Assembly (NCBI GenBank): GCA_028343215.1
Contig: JAOLYB010000001.1
Span: forward strand, 1-64,000
DNA length: 64,000 nt
Direction: 5' to 3'
Source: Candidatus Nitrosopelagicus sp.
GTDB lineage: Archaea; Thermoproteota; Nitrososphaeria; Nitrososphaerales; Nitrosopumilaceae
Position 1 is the stretch's first letter; each line of letters begins with the position of its first letter. This document shows, in pieces, positions 34,760-42,020 of the stretch. A program made the position numbers and the translations under genes. The notes beneath the pieces were generated by a model. The model worked only from the letters and a program-made list of their open reading frames with translations. It was not told where the DNA came from and made no database searches.

Positions 34760-35590
34760 TTATCCATAAGATTCGAATTTAACTTCGTAACTACCATCTT
34801 CGCGTTTGTTTCTTTCTGTTACAAACTCCTTGTTTCCAAGAAAATCCAAGGTTCCATCAATTGTTCCTTGCCATCCACAAATGTAAAACATGGTATTTTC
34901 TTGTGTAATTTTTTCACCAACTAATTCTTCTAATGGAGATATTTGTCCAGGTCTTGCTCTTAGAAATTGTTCTACTCTTCCCACCTGTCCAGTCCAAGAA
35001 CGATTTAGCCATTCTTGTGGTCTACTAATTGCTGCTCGATATTTGAAATTCCATTTGTCTGCACCTCTATCAATACTTTCAAGTTCTAAATCCGTCAGAC
35101 GTTCTCTGTAACTTAATTCATCAACGTAACTTGCTCCGTGTAAAACAACTAGTTCACGCTTATCTCCTACATCATGAAGATGTTGGGCAAAACTAACAAA
35201 CGGTGCCAATCCGGTTCCACCCCCGATACAGACAATTCTTCGTTTGTCAGGTTCACCGTTTGGTAATTTGTCATTAATTGTAAGAGTGCCATTAGCTTTT
35301 CTCCATTGAATTGGATCACCTTCTTTGAGATTAAACATTGCAGTGGTTAATCTTCCAGGATATGGTTTTCTTACCCACCGAATGACAAACTCGATATATT
35401 TTTTATTTTCAGGATGAGATGCAATTGAATATGCACGATTGATTACACGATTATTTTCACTTTTTACAGGTAGTCCTAAAGTGAGAAACTGACCTGCTTT
35501 GTATTCAGGAAAAGGACCTTCAGGAACCACTCGAAATATAGCTAAATCTTCTCGTAGTAATTGAATATAACTAACAGTAGCGTTTTCCAA
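34760..35590 (-). CDS. Ferredoxin--NADP(+) reductase-like flavoprotein
   Basis: 276 residues. An FAD domain with RAYSIAS (~50) is followed by an NAD(P)-binding domain with GGGTGLAPF (~125) and YICGWQG (~245). It moves electrons between NAD(P)H and a ferredoxin-type carrier. It ends with SYEVKFESYG, close to the FNR C-terminal aromatic. The upstream small gene is 4 bases away on the same strand. Confidence 0.9.
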   Translation of the reverse strand: MENATVSYIQLLREDLAIFRVVPEGPFPEYKAGQFLTLGLPVKSENNRVINRAYSIASHPENKKYIEFVIRWVRKPYPGRLTTAMFNLKEGDPIQWRKANGTLTINDKLPNGEPDKRRIVCIGGGTGLAPFVSFAQHLHDVGDKRELVVLHGASYVDELSYRERLTDLELESIDRGADKWNFKYRAAISRPQEWLNRSWTGQVGRVEQFLRARPGQISPLEELVGEKITQENTMFYICGWQGTIDGTLDFLGNKEFVTERNKREDGSYEVKFESYG

Positions 35591-35594
35591 ATTA

Positions 35595-35984
35595 TTAATT
35601 CTCCCACGGAGGAATTACAGAAATGATTGCTTGTATCATTTCATGATAATGTATAGTTGGCTGAGTACTGATTAGTAATAATTTTCCATCATATGGAATT
35701 GAAATTAAAGTTACATGTTCATATTCAGTTAGTGTAAGTTTTTCATGACCTAAACGAAATGAAAGATTTTGTGCTTTTCTCCATCTTTCTAATGAATAAT
35801 TTATTGAAATTTTTATTTCATCATCATCCAAAAGTGGATCTAAATCTTTTTTTTGAACACTGTGTAGTAAATCAGATTTATTATTTACCAAACCTACAAA
35901 ACGAACACTTTCATTTGAATAAAGTACATCACTACAAAGTTTTTCATAAGATTGTGTAGTTACTATTTCTTCAGCCATTCCCAT
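35595..35984 (-). CDS. Conserved thaumarchaeal small protein
   Basis: 129 residues, soluble alpha/beta (YEKLCSDVLYSNESVRFVGLV; LTEYEHVTLISIPYDGKLLL). The pattern is like a roadblock/profilin-type sensor, but no motif settles it. It is coded 4 bases before the ferredoxin reductase and probably cotranscribed. Confidence 0.7.
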   Translation of the reverse strand: MGMAEEIVTTQSYEKLCSDVLYSNESVRFVGLVNNKSDLLHSVQKKDLDPLLDDDEIKISINYSLERWRKAQNLSFRLGHEKLTLTEYEHVTLISIPYDGKLLLISTQPTIHYHEMIQAIISVIPPWEN

Positions 35985-36025
35985 TCAGGTCTCTCTTCGT
36001 AGTCTTTATCGTCATCCATCAGACA

Positions 36026-37318
36026 TCAGGAGTTAGATTTCTTTTTTGATGACTCTAATTTTTCATCAAGACTTAACTTGAATTCTTCTTCATCGGAGTA
36101 AGCTTGTTCTGCATGCTCACTGATATCCAAACCAACGTCTTCTTGTTCTGGTTCGACACGTATACCGATGAGATGTTTGATTAACTGTAAAAGTAGCCAT
36201 GTTCCACCAAAGCCCATAGCAGCAGCTACTGCAATTCCAACACCCTGTATCCAGATTTGATCCAGACTTCCAGAAATGAGCAAGCCGTCAACACCTGCAG
36301 GATTAATCAAAGTGCTTGCAAATATTCCAATTCCAAGTGCACCTACAATTCCTGCAATACCGTGTACGGAACTTACATCAAGTGAATCATCAATTTTTAA
36401 TTTATCTCTAATTAGTACGACTCCTCCGTATGACAAGATACCAATTGCTATTGCAAGAACAAATGCATGTTCTACGCTGACAAAGCCTGATGCAGGTGTG
36501 ATTCCTGCAAGACCGGCAATAGCGCCGTTTATTGTAGCAACGATAGATGGTTTTCCTGTACGCATCCAAGACAATCCAGCCCAGATTAGAGCAGATACAG
36601 AGGATGCCAAGTGAGTTACAATTACAGTATTTCCTGCTACACCACCAGATGCGAGTGCGCTTCCTGCGTTAAATCCGAACCATCCTAGCCATAATAATGA
36701 AGATCCTAATACTGCAAGAGGAATGCTATGAGGGATGTTTATGGCAGGGCCAAATCCTCTTCTTTTTCCAAGTACTAAAGCGGCTGCAAGTGCTGCCATT
36801 CCTACAGTAGTGTGAATAACGATACCGCCGGCAAAGTCAACTACACCAAGTTCTGCTAACCATCCACCGCCCCAAACCATGTGAACGATTGGGTAATAGA
36901 TGAGCATTGACCATGCAGATATGAATATGATAAAAGAGCTGAACTTCATTCTTTCAGCGATAGTTCCAGTTAGTAGTAAAGGTGTGATACATGCAAACAT
37001 CAATTGGAACTTTACAAATAATACACCAGGAATTGTTGGCGCGTACTGTTCAAGAGGTGCATCCCAAGGAATTCCTTTCAAAAATGTCCAATCAAGATTA
37101 CCAATAATACCCTGTGTTGATGGACCAAATGATAGACTGAATCCGAAGACAAACCACATTACACTTAGGAGTGACATTCCAAAGAAGATCTGCATGAAAA
37201 TCGAAACCACATTTTTCTTTCGCAAAAGACCCGACTCGAATAAACCAAGTGCTGGGATCATTAACAGAACCAAGCATCCTGCTATTAACATCCATGCTGT
37301 GTCTCCGGTATCTATCAT
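36026..37318 (-). CDS. amt: Ammonium transporter Amt
   Basis: A 430-residue membrane protein with 11 helices. Landmarks are GLFESGLLRKKN near residue 25, GTIAERMKF (~120), the HTTVGMAAL and GWFGFNAGSA segments, and the twin-His helix VHGIAGIVGALG (~315). It brings ammonium to the cell in low-ammonia water. The cytoplasmic tail (~390-430) is acidic then basic (DEKLESSKKKSNS). It is divergent from glnK, with a palindrome in the shared spacer; PII-type proteins plug Amt pores in other organisms. Confidence 0.97.
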   Translation of the reverse strand: MIDTGDTAWMLIAGCLVLLMIPALGLFESGLLRKKNVVSIFMQIFFGMSLLSVMWFVFGFSLSFGPSTQGIIGNLDWTFLKGIPWDAPLEQYAPTIPGVLFVKFQLMFACITPLLLTGTIAERMKFSSFIIFISAWSMLIYYPIVHMVWGGGWLAELGVVDFAGGIVIHTTVGMAALAAALVLGKRRGFGPAINIPHSIPLAVLGSSLLWLGWFGFNAGSALASGGVAGNTVIVTHLASSVSALIWAGLSWMRTGKPSIVATINGAIAGLAGITPASGFVSVEHAFVLAIAIGILSYGGVVLIRDKLKIDDSLDVSSVHGIAGIVGALGIGIFASTLINPAGVDGLLISGSLDQIWIQGVGIAVAAAMGFGGTWLLLQLIKHLIGIRVEPEQEDVGLDISEHAEQAYSDEEEFKLSLDEKLESSKKKSNS

Positions 37319-37361
37319 TAAAAATTTTGAAAGTTTTTTTCATTTAACAGTTTACCAATTT

Positions 37362-37378
37362 GGTTATCAGTGATAATC
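37362..37378. promoter_or_regulatory. Palindrome between amt and glnK
   Basis: GGTTATCA-G-TGATAATC (one mismatch) sits between the two divergent promoters (a GTTAAAT box on the minus side for amt, a CTAAATTATTAATTA region for glnK). Its reverse strand contains TGATTATCACT, which recurs exactly at 38938-38948 in the sbtA spacer. Candidate operator. Confidence 0.5.
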
Positions 37379-37430
37379 AAAAGATGTACAATTTCTAAAT
37401 TATTAATTACTTTGACAGATAAAATAATTC

Positions 37431-37760
37431 ATGTTAAAACTTGAAGTCATACTTGCAGAAAACGACGTGATGGAAATCAGTGAAGGATTAAAAGAAATTG
37501 ACGTTGGCGGACTAACAATTATCAAAGTTAGAGGTCGAGGTGCAAAAACTGAACCTGAAATTCACACATCAAAAGGTATGGAAGTGTTTACACCACATTT
37601 TGGCGACAAATATAGAATGATGGTAGTAGTTCCAGAGTCAAAAGAAGAAAAAACAGTAGACATTATCAAGAAGAATGCAAGAAATGGTAAAATTTTCATC
37701 TCACAAATGTTACGGGCAATTGATATCAAATCCGGAAACGAAGGGGAAGAAGTTATCTAA
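37431..37760 (+). CDS. glnK: PII signal protein GlnK-like
   Basis: 109 residues. Typical PII parts are the LTIIKVRGRGAK strand, a T-loop (~38-56) and the C-terminal IDIKSGNEGEEVI. Position 51, the uridylylated Tyr in bacteria, is Glu. The B-loop is shortened (ARNGKIFIS instead of TGxIGDGKIF). It probably senses ADP/ATP and 2-oxoglutarate and regulates the divergent Amt, but without uridylylation. It is followed one base later by a 40-aa membrane gene. Confidence 0.9.
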   Translation: MLKLEVILAENDVMEISEGLKEIDVGGLTIIKVRGRGAKTEPEIHTSKGMEVFTPHFGDKYRMMVVVPESKEEKTVDIIKKNARNGKIFISQMLRAIDIKSGNEGEEVI

Positions 37761-37761
37761 A

Positions 37762-37884
37762 ATGAAATTATCACTCGATAGAAGTAAATTCTCAAAATTA
37801 ACCAAATTAGACTATCTAAAATGCACAATTATAGGCGTAATAGTCGTAATTCCACCTCTAATTATGATAATGTTGGTGAACTGA
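37762..37884 (+). CDS. Small membrane protein (40 aa) in glnK operon
   Basis: MKLSLDRSKFSKLTKLDYLK then one hydrophobic helix (CTIIGVIVVIPPLIMIMLVN) ending at the C-terminus. ATG lies one base after the glnK stop. A basic N-terminus places it in the cytoplasm. Unknown function; the location suggests a link to Amt/GlnK. Confidence 0.65.
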   Translation: MKLSLDRSKFSKLTKLDYLKCTIIGVIVVIPPLIMIMLVN

Positions 37885-37890
37885 GGAAAC

Positions 37891-38166
37891 ATGAGCCTTA
37901 GATTAATAACAAAACGTGGAACCTCAAACAAGATAGTTGAGGATGATATCAGTTACAACTGGGCAGGACAAACATTCAAAGAATATCAATCAAGAAGAAC
38001 CGCATCAGTCATTTTATCTAAAAGAAATAAAACAGTGATCACCTCAGCAAGAGGAACTGTAACAAAATATTTGGAAAATTCTTCAGAAATTGAGTCATCC
38101 AAACCAAAAATGGCATATATTACCACAGAACGTGGAACAAAACGAAGGTTAATCAAAATAAATTGA
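37891..38166 (+). CDS. Small basic protein in glnK operon
   Basis: 91 residues rich in Lys, Arg, Ser and Thr, with three similar strands (LRLITKRGTSNKI, VITSARGTVTKYL, AYITTERGTKRRLIKI) that each contain T.RGT. The internal repeat suggests a small beta protein. No family recognised. It lies 6 bases after the 40-aa gene. Confidence 0.65.
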   Translation: MSLRLITKRGTSNKIVEDDISYNWAGQTFKEYQSRRTASVILSKRNKTVITSARGTVTKYLENSSEIESSKPKMAYITTERGTKRRLIKIN

Positions 38167-38282
38167 AACTACAACAAATTACAACTCAAATTAGAAAATC
38201 AAAAATCTTTGTTGCTAAACTTGGCTTTGCAGCAGTAGGTATGACCTTACTTGGTCTGTATTTGTTTGCAGATTATATTTAA
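38163..38282 (+). CDS. Possible small membrane protein (39 aa) ending the glnK operon
   Basis: A TTG start overlaps the preceding TGA (TTGA). The frame reads MKLQQITTQIRKSKIFVAKL then a helix (GFAAVGMTLLGLYLFADYI). The same basic-tail-plus-one-helix layout occurs in the 40-aa protein at 37762. It depends on a TTG start, so confidence is moderate. Confidence 0.5.
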   Translation: MKLQQITTQIRKSKIFVAKLGFAAVGMTLLGLYLFADYI

Positions 38283-38291
38283 AAAAAATTA

Positions 38292-38858
38292 CTAAATATC
38301 TTCGTAAAGCATTGTTGGATTCTTTAATTGCTTATCTAAGGTTGGGAGATATTTCAAGATACAATAATTAACAAAATCGCTAAATGAACGAATTCTGTAG
38401 TCAGATTCTAAAATTTCACTATGCTCATCGTAATATTGTTCTAATTTGTACAAGGTTCGCTTTTGGAGTGGAACCAATCTATTACGTTTTGTAGTAAATC
38501 TAACAGGAATAGGTTTTTCTTCAGGTTCTACATCAGCCTGACCTTCAAGAGTGGATAGATCAATACTTTCTTCCATATCAAAGACAAAAATTTTACTCTT
38601 GATAGATTGAGGAAGACCTGAATTTTTAGAAATTATTTCTAGGACCGCACGTGCTTCTTTGTCTTGCATGGCCAGTTCAATTTTTGCAAGCATTGTAGAT
38701 CTAACACCAGTTCCACCAGCACGAGAACCTTTTGATTCACTGATGAATTTACTGTCTTCTAAATTTCGTTTATCGATAATGTCAATACCCAAAGAATCTA
38801 ATTTTTCACGAAGAACCGGGTAATTTTTTCGGTTGATTATAGCTTCAATCTTCTTCAT
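38292..38858 (-). CDS. PII-like domain fused to a C-terminal helical domain
   Basis: 188 residues. The first ~100 look like a PII-superfamily domain: MKKIEAIINRKNYPVLREKL, a GGTGVRS loop where the T-loop should be, and SKIFVFDMEESIDL like the PII GKIFV.P segment. The remainder is a basic linker (FTTKRNRLVPLQKRTLYKL) and helices (SFSDFVNYCILKYL) that resemble a small DNA-binding unit. It is divergent from sbtA. A transcriptional or transporter regulator is likely; the family is not certain. Confidence 0.65.
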   Translation of the reverse strand: MKKIEAIINRKNYPVLREKLDSLGIDIIDKRNLEDSKFISESKGSRAGGTGVRSTMLAKIELAMQDKEARAVLEIISKNSGLPQSIKSKIFVFDMEESIDLSTLEGQADVEPEEKPIPVRFTTKRNRLVPLQKRTLYKLEQYYDEHSEILESDYRIRSFSDFVNYCILKYLPTLDKQLKNPTMLYEDI

Positions 38859-38918
38859 AATATTTCGCTGAATTATTCTTTATTATACATAATCATTATT
38901 TCGAAACTATGGAATATT

Positions 38919-38948
38919 ATATCAAATGCATATCAAATGATTATCACT
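38919..38948. promoter_or_regulatory. Tandem operator-like repeats in the sbtA spacer
   Basis: ATATCAAATG occurs at 38919-38928 and 38930-38939, one helical turn apart, followed by TGATTATCACT at 38938-38948 as in the amt/glnK spacer. A TATA-like box lies on each side: 38880-38887 for the leftward gene and TTTTTAT at 38975 for sbtA. Confidence 0.5.
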
Positions 38949-39010
38949 ATAGGCATCAAAAATGACCTCTGGATTTTTATTTCAGCAGAAAATTTTTTCA
39001 AATATAGCTA

Positions 39011-40093
39011 ATGGATATTTTAGAATTAATCCAATCGAATCTGCTAACTCCAATCATCCTATTCTTCTTGTTTGGGATTATTGCAGCACGAATAAAATCT
39101 GATTTAAAAATTCCTGAAGCAATTTCAGAGTTTTTGCCAATATACCTCCTAGCTGCTATCGGCCTTCATGGAGGAATAGAGATGAGAAAGACGGGTTTTG
39201 AGGAGATGTTAGTACCAATGCTAGTTGCAATAGGTCTGTCATTATTATTCACATTGAACCATTATCAAATTCTAAGAAGATTAGGTAAGTTCAACATCTT
39301 TGATTCATACGCATTAGCATCCACATACGGGGCAGTTGGAGCAGTAACATTCTCAGTAGGATTGTCATTTCTCAAAAATCAAGGAGTTACATCAGAAGGA
39401 TATTTGGCAGCAATTCTTGCAGTATTAGAACCGGTAGCATTCATCTTGGCAATATTTTTGACAAACATGGCAGTATCAAAACAGATTCGTACAAAAAAAC
39501 AGTCATTTTCAGGTGACAAAGTATCTGATATCGACATGGGAATGAAAGAAACTAAAACAAAACTTTCCCAGGTCTTAAAAGAATCAATTACAGGAAAAGC
39601 AATAGTAATTTTACTTGGAAGTATTGTAATTGGATATATAATTGGGGAAGAAGGTTTTGAACCAATCAGTATTGTTTTTGATGATCTGTTTACAGGAGCA
39701 ATAGTAATTTTTATGATTGAAATGGGAATAATTGCAGGACAAAGATTAGAGGATATCAAAAAGGTTGGAGTTTTTCTTACCTCATTTGCAATAATAATGC
39801 CAACAATTAATGGAATAATCGGCGTACTAGTTTCAACAGCATTGGGATTAAGTTTAGGTGGGGCAGTTATGTTTGGATTACTTTTGGCTAGTGCATCATT
39901 TATTGCAGCACCAGCTGTTTTACGTCATGCCATACCTCAAGCTAATCCAAGTCTATACATTACATCAGCCTTAGGAATTACATTCCCATACAATATTATC
40001 GTGTTACTGCCAATCATGTTCACCGTTTCAACATGGGTACATGGTGAAGAAGCAATAGACTTATTCAATTACGTATCAAAGGTGTTCATATGA
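39011..40093 (+). CDS. sbtA: SbtA-family sodium-dependent bicarbonate transporter
   Basis: A 360-residue membrane protein with about ten helices in two inverted halves, as in the SbtA/DUF897 family. Landmarks are FLPIYLLAAIGLHGGIEMRK, ASTYGAVGAVTFSVGLSFL and LASASFIAAPAVLRHAIPQANPSLYITSALGITFPYN. It fits bicarbonate uptake for the 3-hydroxypropionate/4-hydroxybutyrate cycle, whose carboxylase uses bicarbonate. The start of sbtB overlaps its stop by four bases. Confidence 0.88.
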   Translation: MDILELIQSNLLTPIILFFLFGIIAARIKSDLKIPEAISEFLPIYLLAAIGLHGGIEMRKTGFEEMLVPMLVAIGLSLLFTLNHYQILRRLGKFNIFDSYALASTYGAVGAVTFSVGLSFLKNQGVTSEGYLAAILAVLEPVAFILAIFLTNMAVSKQIRTKKQSFSGDKVSDIDMGMKETKTKLSQVLKESITGKAIVILLGSIVIGYIIGEEGFEPISIVFDDLFTGAIVIFMIEMGIIAGQRLEDIKKVGVFLTSFAIIMPTINGIIGVLVSTALGLSLGGAVMFGLLLASASFIAAPAVLRHAIPQANPSLYITSALGITFPYNIIVLLPIMFTVSTWVHGEEAIDLFNYVSKVFI

Positions 40094-40392
40094 AACTTTA
40101 TGATGTAAAATTACTTACAATCACCTGTGAAATATTGGCACAAAAAAATGTCATTGATATTTTGAAGAATCATGAGATTACAGGATACACATCTTATGAA
40201 GTGGATGGTAATGGAGAAAAGGGACTAAGAGGTCAAGGCATACAAGCCGAAAAAAATGTCAAAGTGGAGGTAATTATGCGTGAAGAAAAATTATCAGCAG
40301 TAATTGAGGATATATCTAGAACATTATTCCCAGATTTTACCATAATTTTGTACGTTAGTGATGTTGGCGTAGTTAGAACAGAAAAGTTCTAG
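40090..40392 (+). CDS. sbtB: SbtB-like PII protein
   Basis: 100 residues with the SbtB/PII-like pattern: ITGYTSYEVDGNGEKGLRGQ and a final strand with YVSDVGVVRTEKF. The C-terminal CGPxGC redox loop of cyanobacterial SbtB is absent. SbtB binds adenine nucleotides and controls SbtA. The tight coupling to sbtA supports the same role here. It overlaps the convergent arsR gene by four bases. Confidence 0.86.
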   Translation: MKLYDVKLLTITCEILAQKNVIDILKNHEITGYTSYEVDGNGEKGLRGQGIQAEKNVKVEVIMREEKLSAVIEDISRTLFPDFTIILYVSDVGVVRTEKF

Positions 40393-40688
40393 CAAGAGTT
40401 TTCATCAGTACATAAAGTTGGGATTTTATTGCTTGTTTTAGTCACAGCAGATATCAAAGTAGATAGTTGAGGATTAGAAATTGAATACATTGCCTTTTTT
40501 CCCTCGTTTCTTGATTTTACAATTCCACATTGCTTTAGAGTTTTGAGATGATGCGAAACAAGCGGTTGATCTTTTTCTAATTTATCAACAAAATCATTTA
40601 CACACAATTCATTGTCTATTTGTAATAATTCTAAAATTTCAAATCTGGTTTCATCACAAATACACTTCAAAAGAGCAGGTCCGTTCAT
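40389..40688 (-). CDS. arsR: ArsR-family transcription regulator
   Basis: 99 residues, one winged-helix domain (CDETRFEILELL; DQPLVSHHLKTLKQCGIV). Cysteines at 9, 11, 29, 54, 93 and 99 differ from the classic CxCxxC on helix alpha-3: the position reads CVN. The N-terminal CxC and C-terminal pair may bind arsenite instead. It is divergent from arsC-aqpS and surely controls them. Confidence 0.88.
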   Translation of the reverse strand: MNGPALLKCICDETRFEILELLQIDNELCVNDFVDKLEKDQPLVSHHLKTLKQCGIVKSRNEGKKAMYSISNPQLSTLISAVTKTSNKIPTLCTDENSC

Positions 40689-40729
40689 ATCAATTAATAT
40701 TTATATCAACATATATTTATATAAATATT
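40689..40729. promoter_or_regulatory. Compact divergent arsR/arsC promoter with overlapping boxes
   Basis: Two ATATTTATAT boxes (40697-40706 and 40713-40722) face opposite genes: the first is 24-33 bases before the arsC ATG, the second 25-34 before the arsR ATG. Both would give leaderless mRNAs. The second box is part of a perfect 16-bp palindrome (40713-40728), a likely ArsR operator. Confidence 0.6.
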
Positions 40730-41137
40730 ATGACTAGAGATGTTCTGTTTGTATGTGTAGAAAACGCAGGTCGTAGTCAGATGGCAGAAGCATTTTTCAA
40801 AAAATTCTCAGAAGATAAAATTAATGTAATTAGTGCAGGAACAGTTCCTTCAAGAAATCTAAATCCAGTTGTTATACAAGTAATGAAAGAAATTGGAATT
40901 GATATGGCAAAGCAATCTCCAAAGACAATATCTAATTCAATGATTTCTAATTCATTTAAGACAGTTAACATGGGATGTATGGATAAAGAATCATGTCCGG
41001 CACTTTTTGTAAAAGATGTAATTGATTGGGATATACCAGATCCTAAAGAAAAAACAATAGAACAGGTCAGAGAGATTCGTGATCAGATAAAATCTGAAGT
41101 TTTGAATTTGATTGCATCAATAGATGATGAAAAATAA
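40730..41137 (+). CDS. arsC: Arsenate reductase, low-molecular-weight phosphatase type
   Basis: 135 residues with the CX5R loop (Cys9-VENAG-Arg15), the redox pair Cys83/Cys89 (GCMDKESCP) and the DP acid near 104 (DIPDP). This is the thioredoxin-coupled class. It reduces arsenate to arsenite, which the aquaporin next door can release. It overlaps aqpS by one base. Confidence 0.94.
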   Translation: MTRDVLFVCVENAGRSQMAEAFFKKFSEDKINVISAGTVPSRNLNPVVIQVMKEIGIDMAKQSPKTISNSMISNSFKTVNMGCMDKESCPALFVKDVIDWDIPDPKEKTIEQVREIRDQIKSEVLNLIASIDDEK

Positions 41138-41823
41138 TGACATATTCAAATTTACAAATTTTTACAGTTGAATTAGTTGGAACCTTCATTCTTGTAGTTT
41201 TTGCAACAGGCTCAATTGTTTTGGACGCAGAGATGTTTAACGGAGAACTGGGAATTCCATTTGCAGCAGTTGCACCATTTGTAGCACTACTAATTGGAGT
41301 TTATTCATTTGGAAAGATATCACTTGCACATTTCAATCCCGCTGTAACAATTGGATATTACATTACAGGACATATTTCAAAAATTCAGGTAGTGTATTAT
41401 TTTGCAGCAGAGATAATTGGTGCCATTTTAGGTTCATTATTTGTTTTAACGATAATTGGGGATAAAGCAGATCTTGGTGCAAATGCACCAAACTTTGATT
41501 TTTCCATGCTTTTGATATTTCCGGTGGAAGTTTTGGCATCTGCAATGCTCATGGGAGTCATCTTTTATGTCGTGTATACAAAAGGTTTGAGAGGATTTAG
41601 CGGCGTAGCAATTGGAGGCATTGTGGGATTAGATATTTTGTTTTTGGCGTTTATTTCAGGTGCTTCAATGAATCCAGCCCGTGCGCTTGCTCCAGCGTTA
41701 TTATCAGGAGTAATGGAAAATTTGTGGCTATATTGGACAGCCCCATTTGTAGGAACCATAATTGCAGCGTTTGCATTTCGTGGAAAATTCAAGGCTCAAA
41801 GAGAAAGGGAATCTAAATTATGA
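41137..41823 (+). CDS. aqpS: Aquaporin / aquaglyceroporin (AqpS-like)
   Basis: 228 residues with six membrane helices and both NPA boxes: HFNPAVTIG (Asn67) and MNPARALAPAL (Asn179). In several bacteria an aquaglyceroporin replaces ArsB in the ars operon and lets arsenite leave the cell. The direct fusion to arsC in one transcript supports that role. No arsB/acr3 gene is nearby. Confidence 0.92.
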   Translation: MTYSNLQIFTVELVGTFILVVFATGSIVLDAEMFNGELGIPFAAVAPFVALLIGVYSFGKISLAHFNPAVTIGYYITGHISKIQVVYYFAAEIIGAILGSLFVLTIIGDKADLGANAPNFDFSMLLIFPVEVLASAMLMGVIFYVVYTKGLRGFSGVAIGGIVGLDILFLAFISGASMNPARALAPALLSGVMENLWLYWTAPFVGTIIAAFAFRGKFKAQRERESKL

Positions 41824-41870
41824 ATGGATTTTTGGACAAAGATAATTAATTATAAAATAAGAAAAATGAT

Positions 41871-42020
41871 ATGAATAGAAAAGAACATGAAATAGATGCA
41901 AAAATCACAAATTTGATCTGGGAAACAGCAAAAATCTTGAATCCAGATTCATACATTGAGCCTGAAATGGTCCAAAGAGCAAAAACTGAAGTTGTCAATA
42001 TTTTGAAGATGAAAGAATGA
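41871..42020 (+). CDS. Small helical protein (49 aa) heading the EBO-like operon
   Basis: MNRKEHEIDAKITNLIWETA then a Pro-broken helix (PDSYIEPEMVQRAKTEVVNI). All helical, acidic/basic. The stop overlaps the next start (ATGA). Too short to be EboA, which is about 200 residues in bacteria. No known family. Confidence 0.65.
   Translation: MNRKEHEIDAKITNLIWETAKILNPDSYIEPEMVQRAKTEVVNILKMKE

Noticed and set aside
41871-42020. The 49-aa protein as a shortened EboA
   Set aside because: It is much too short, and no EboA motif could be seen; kept as an unknown small protein.
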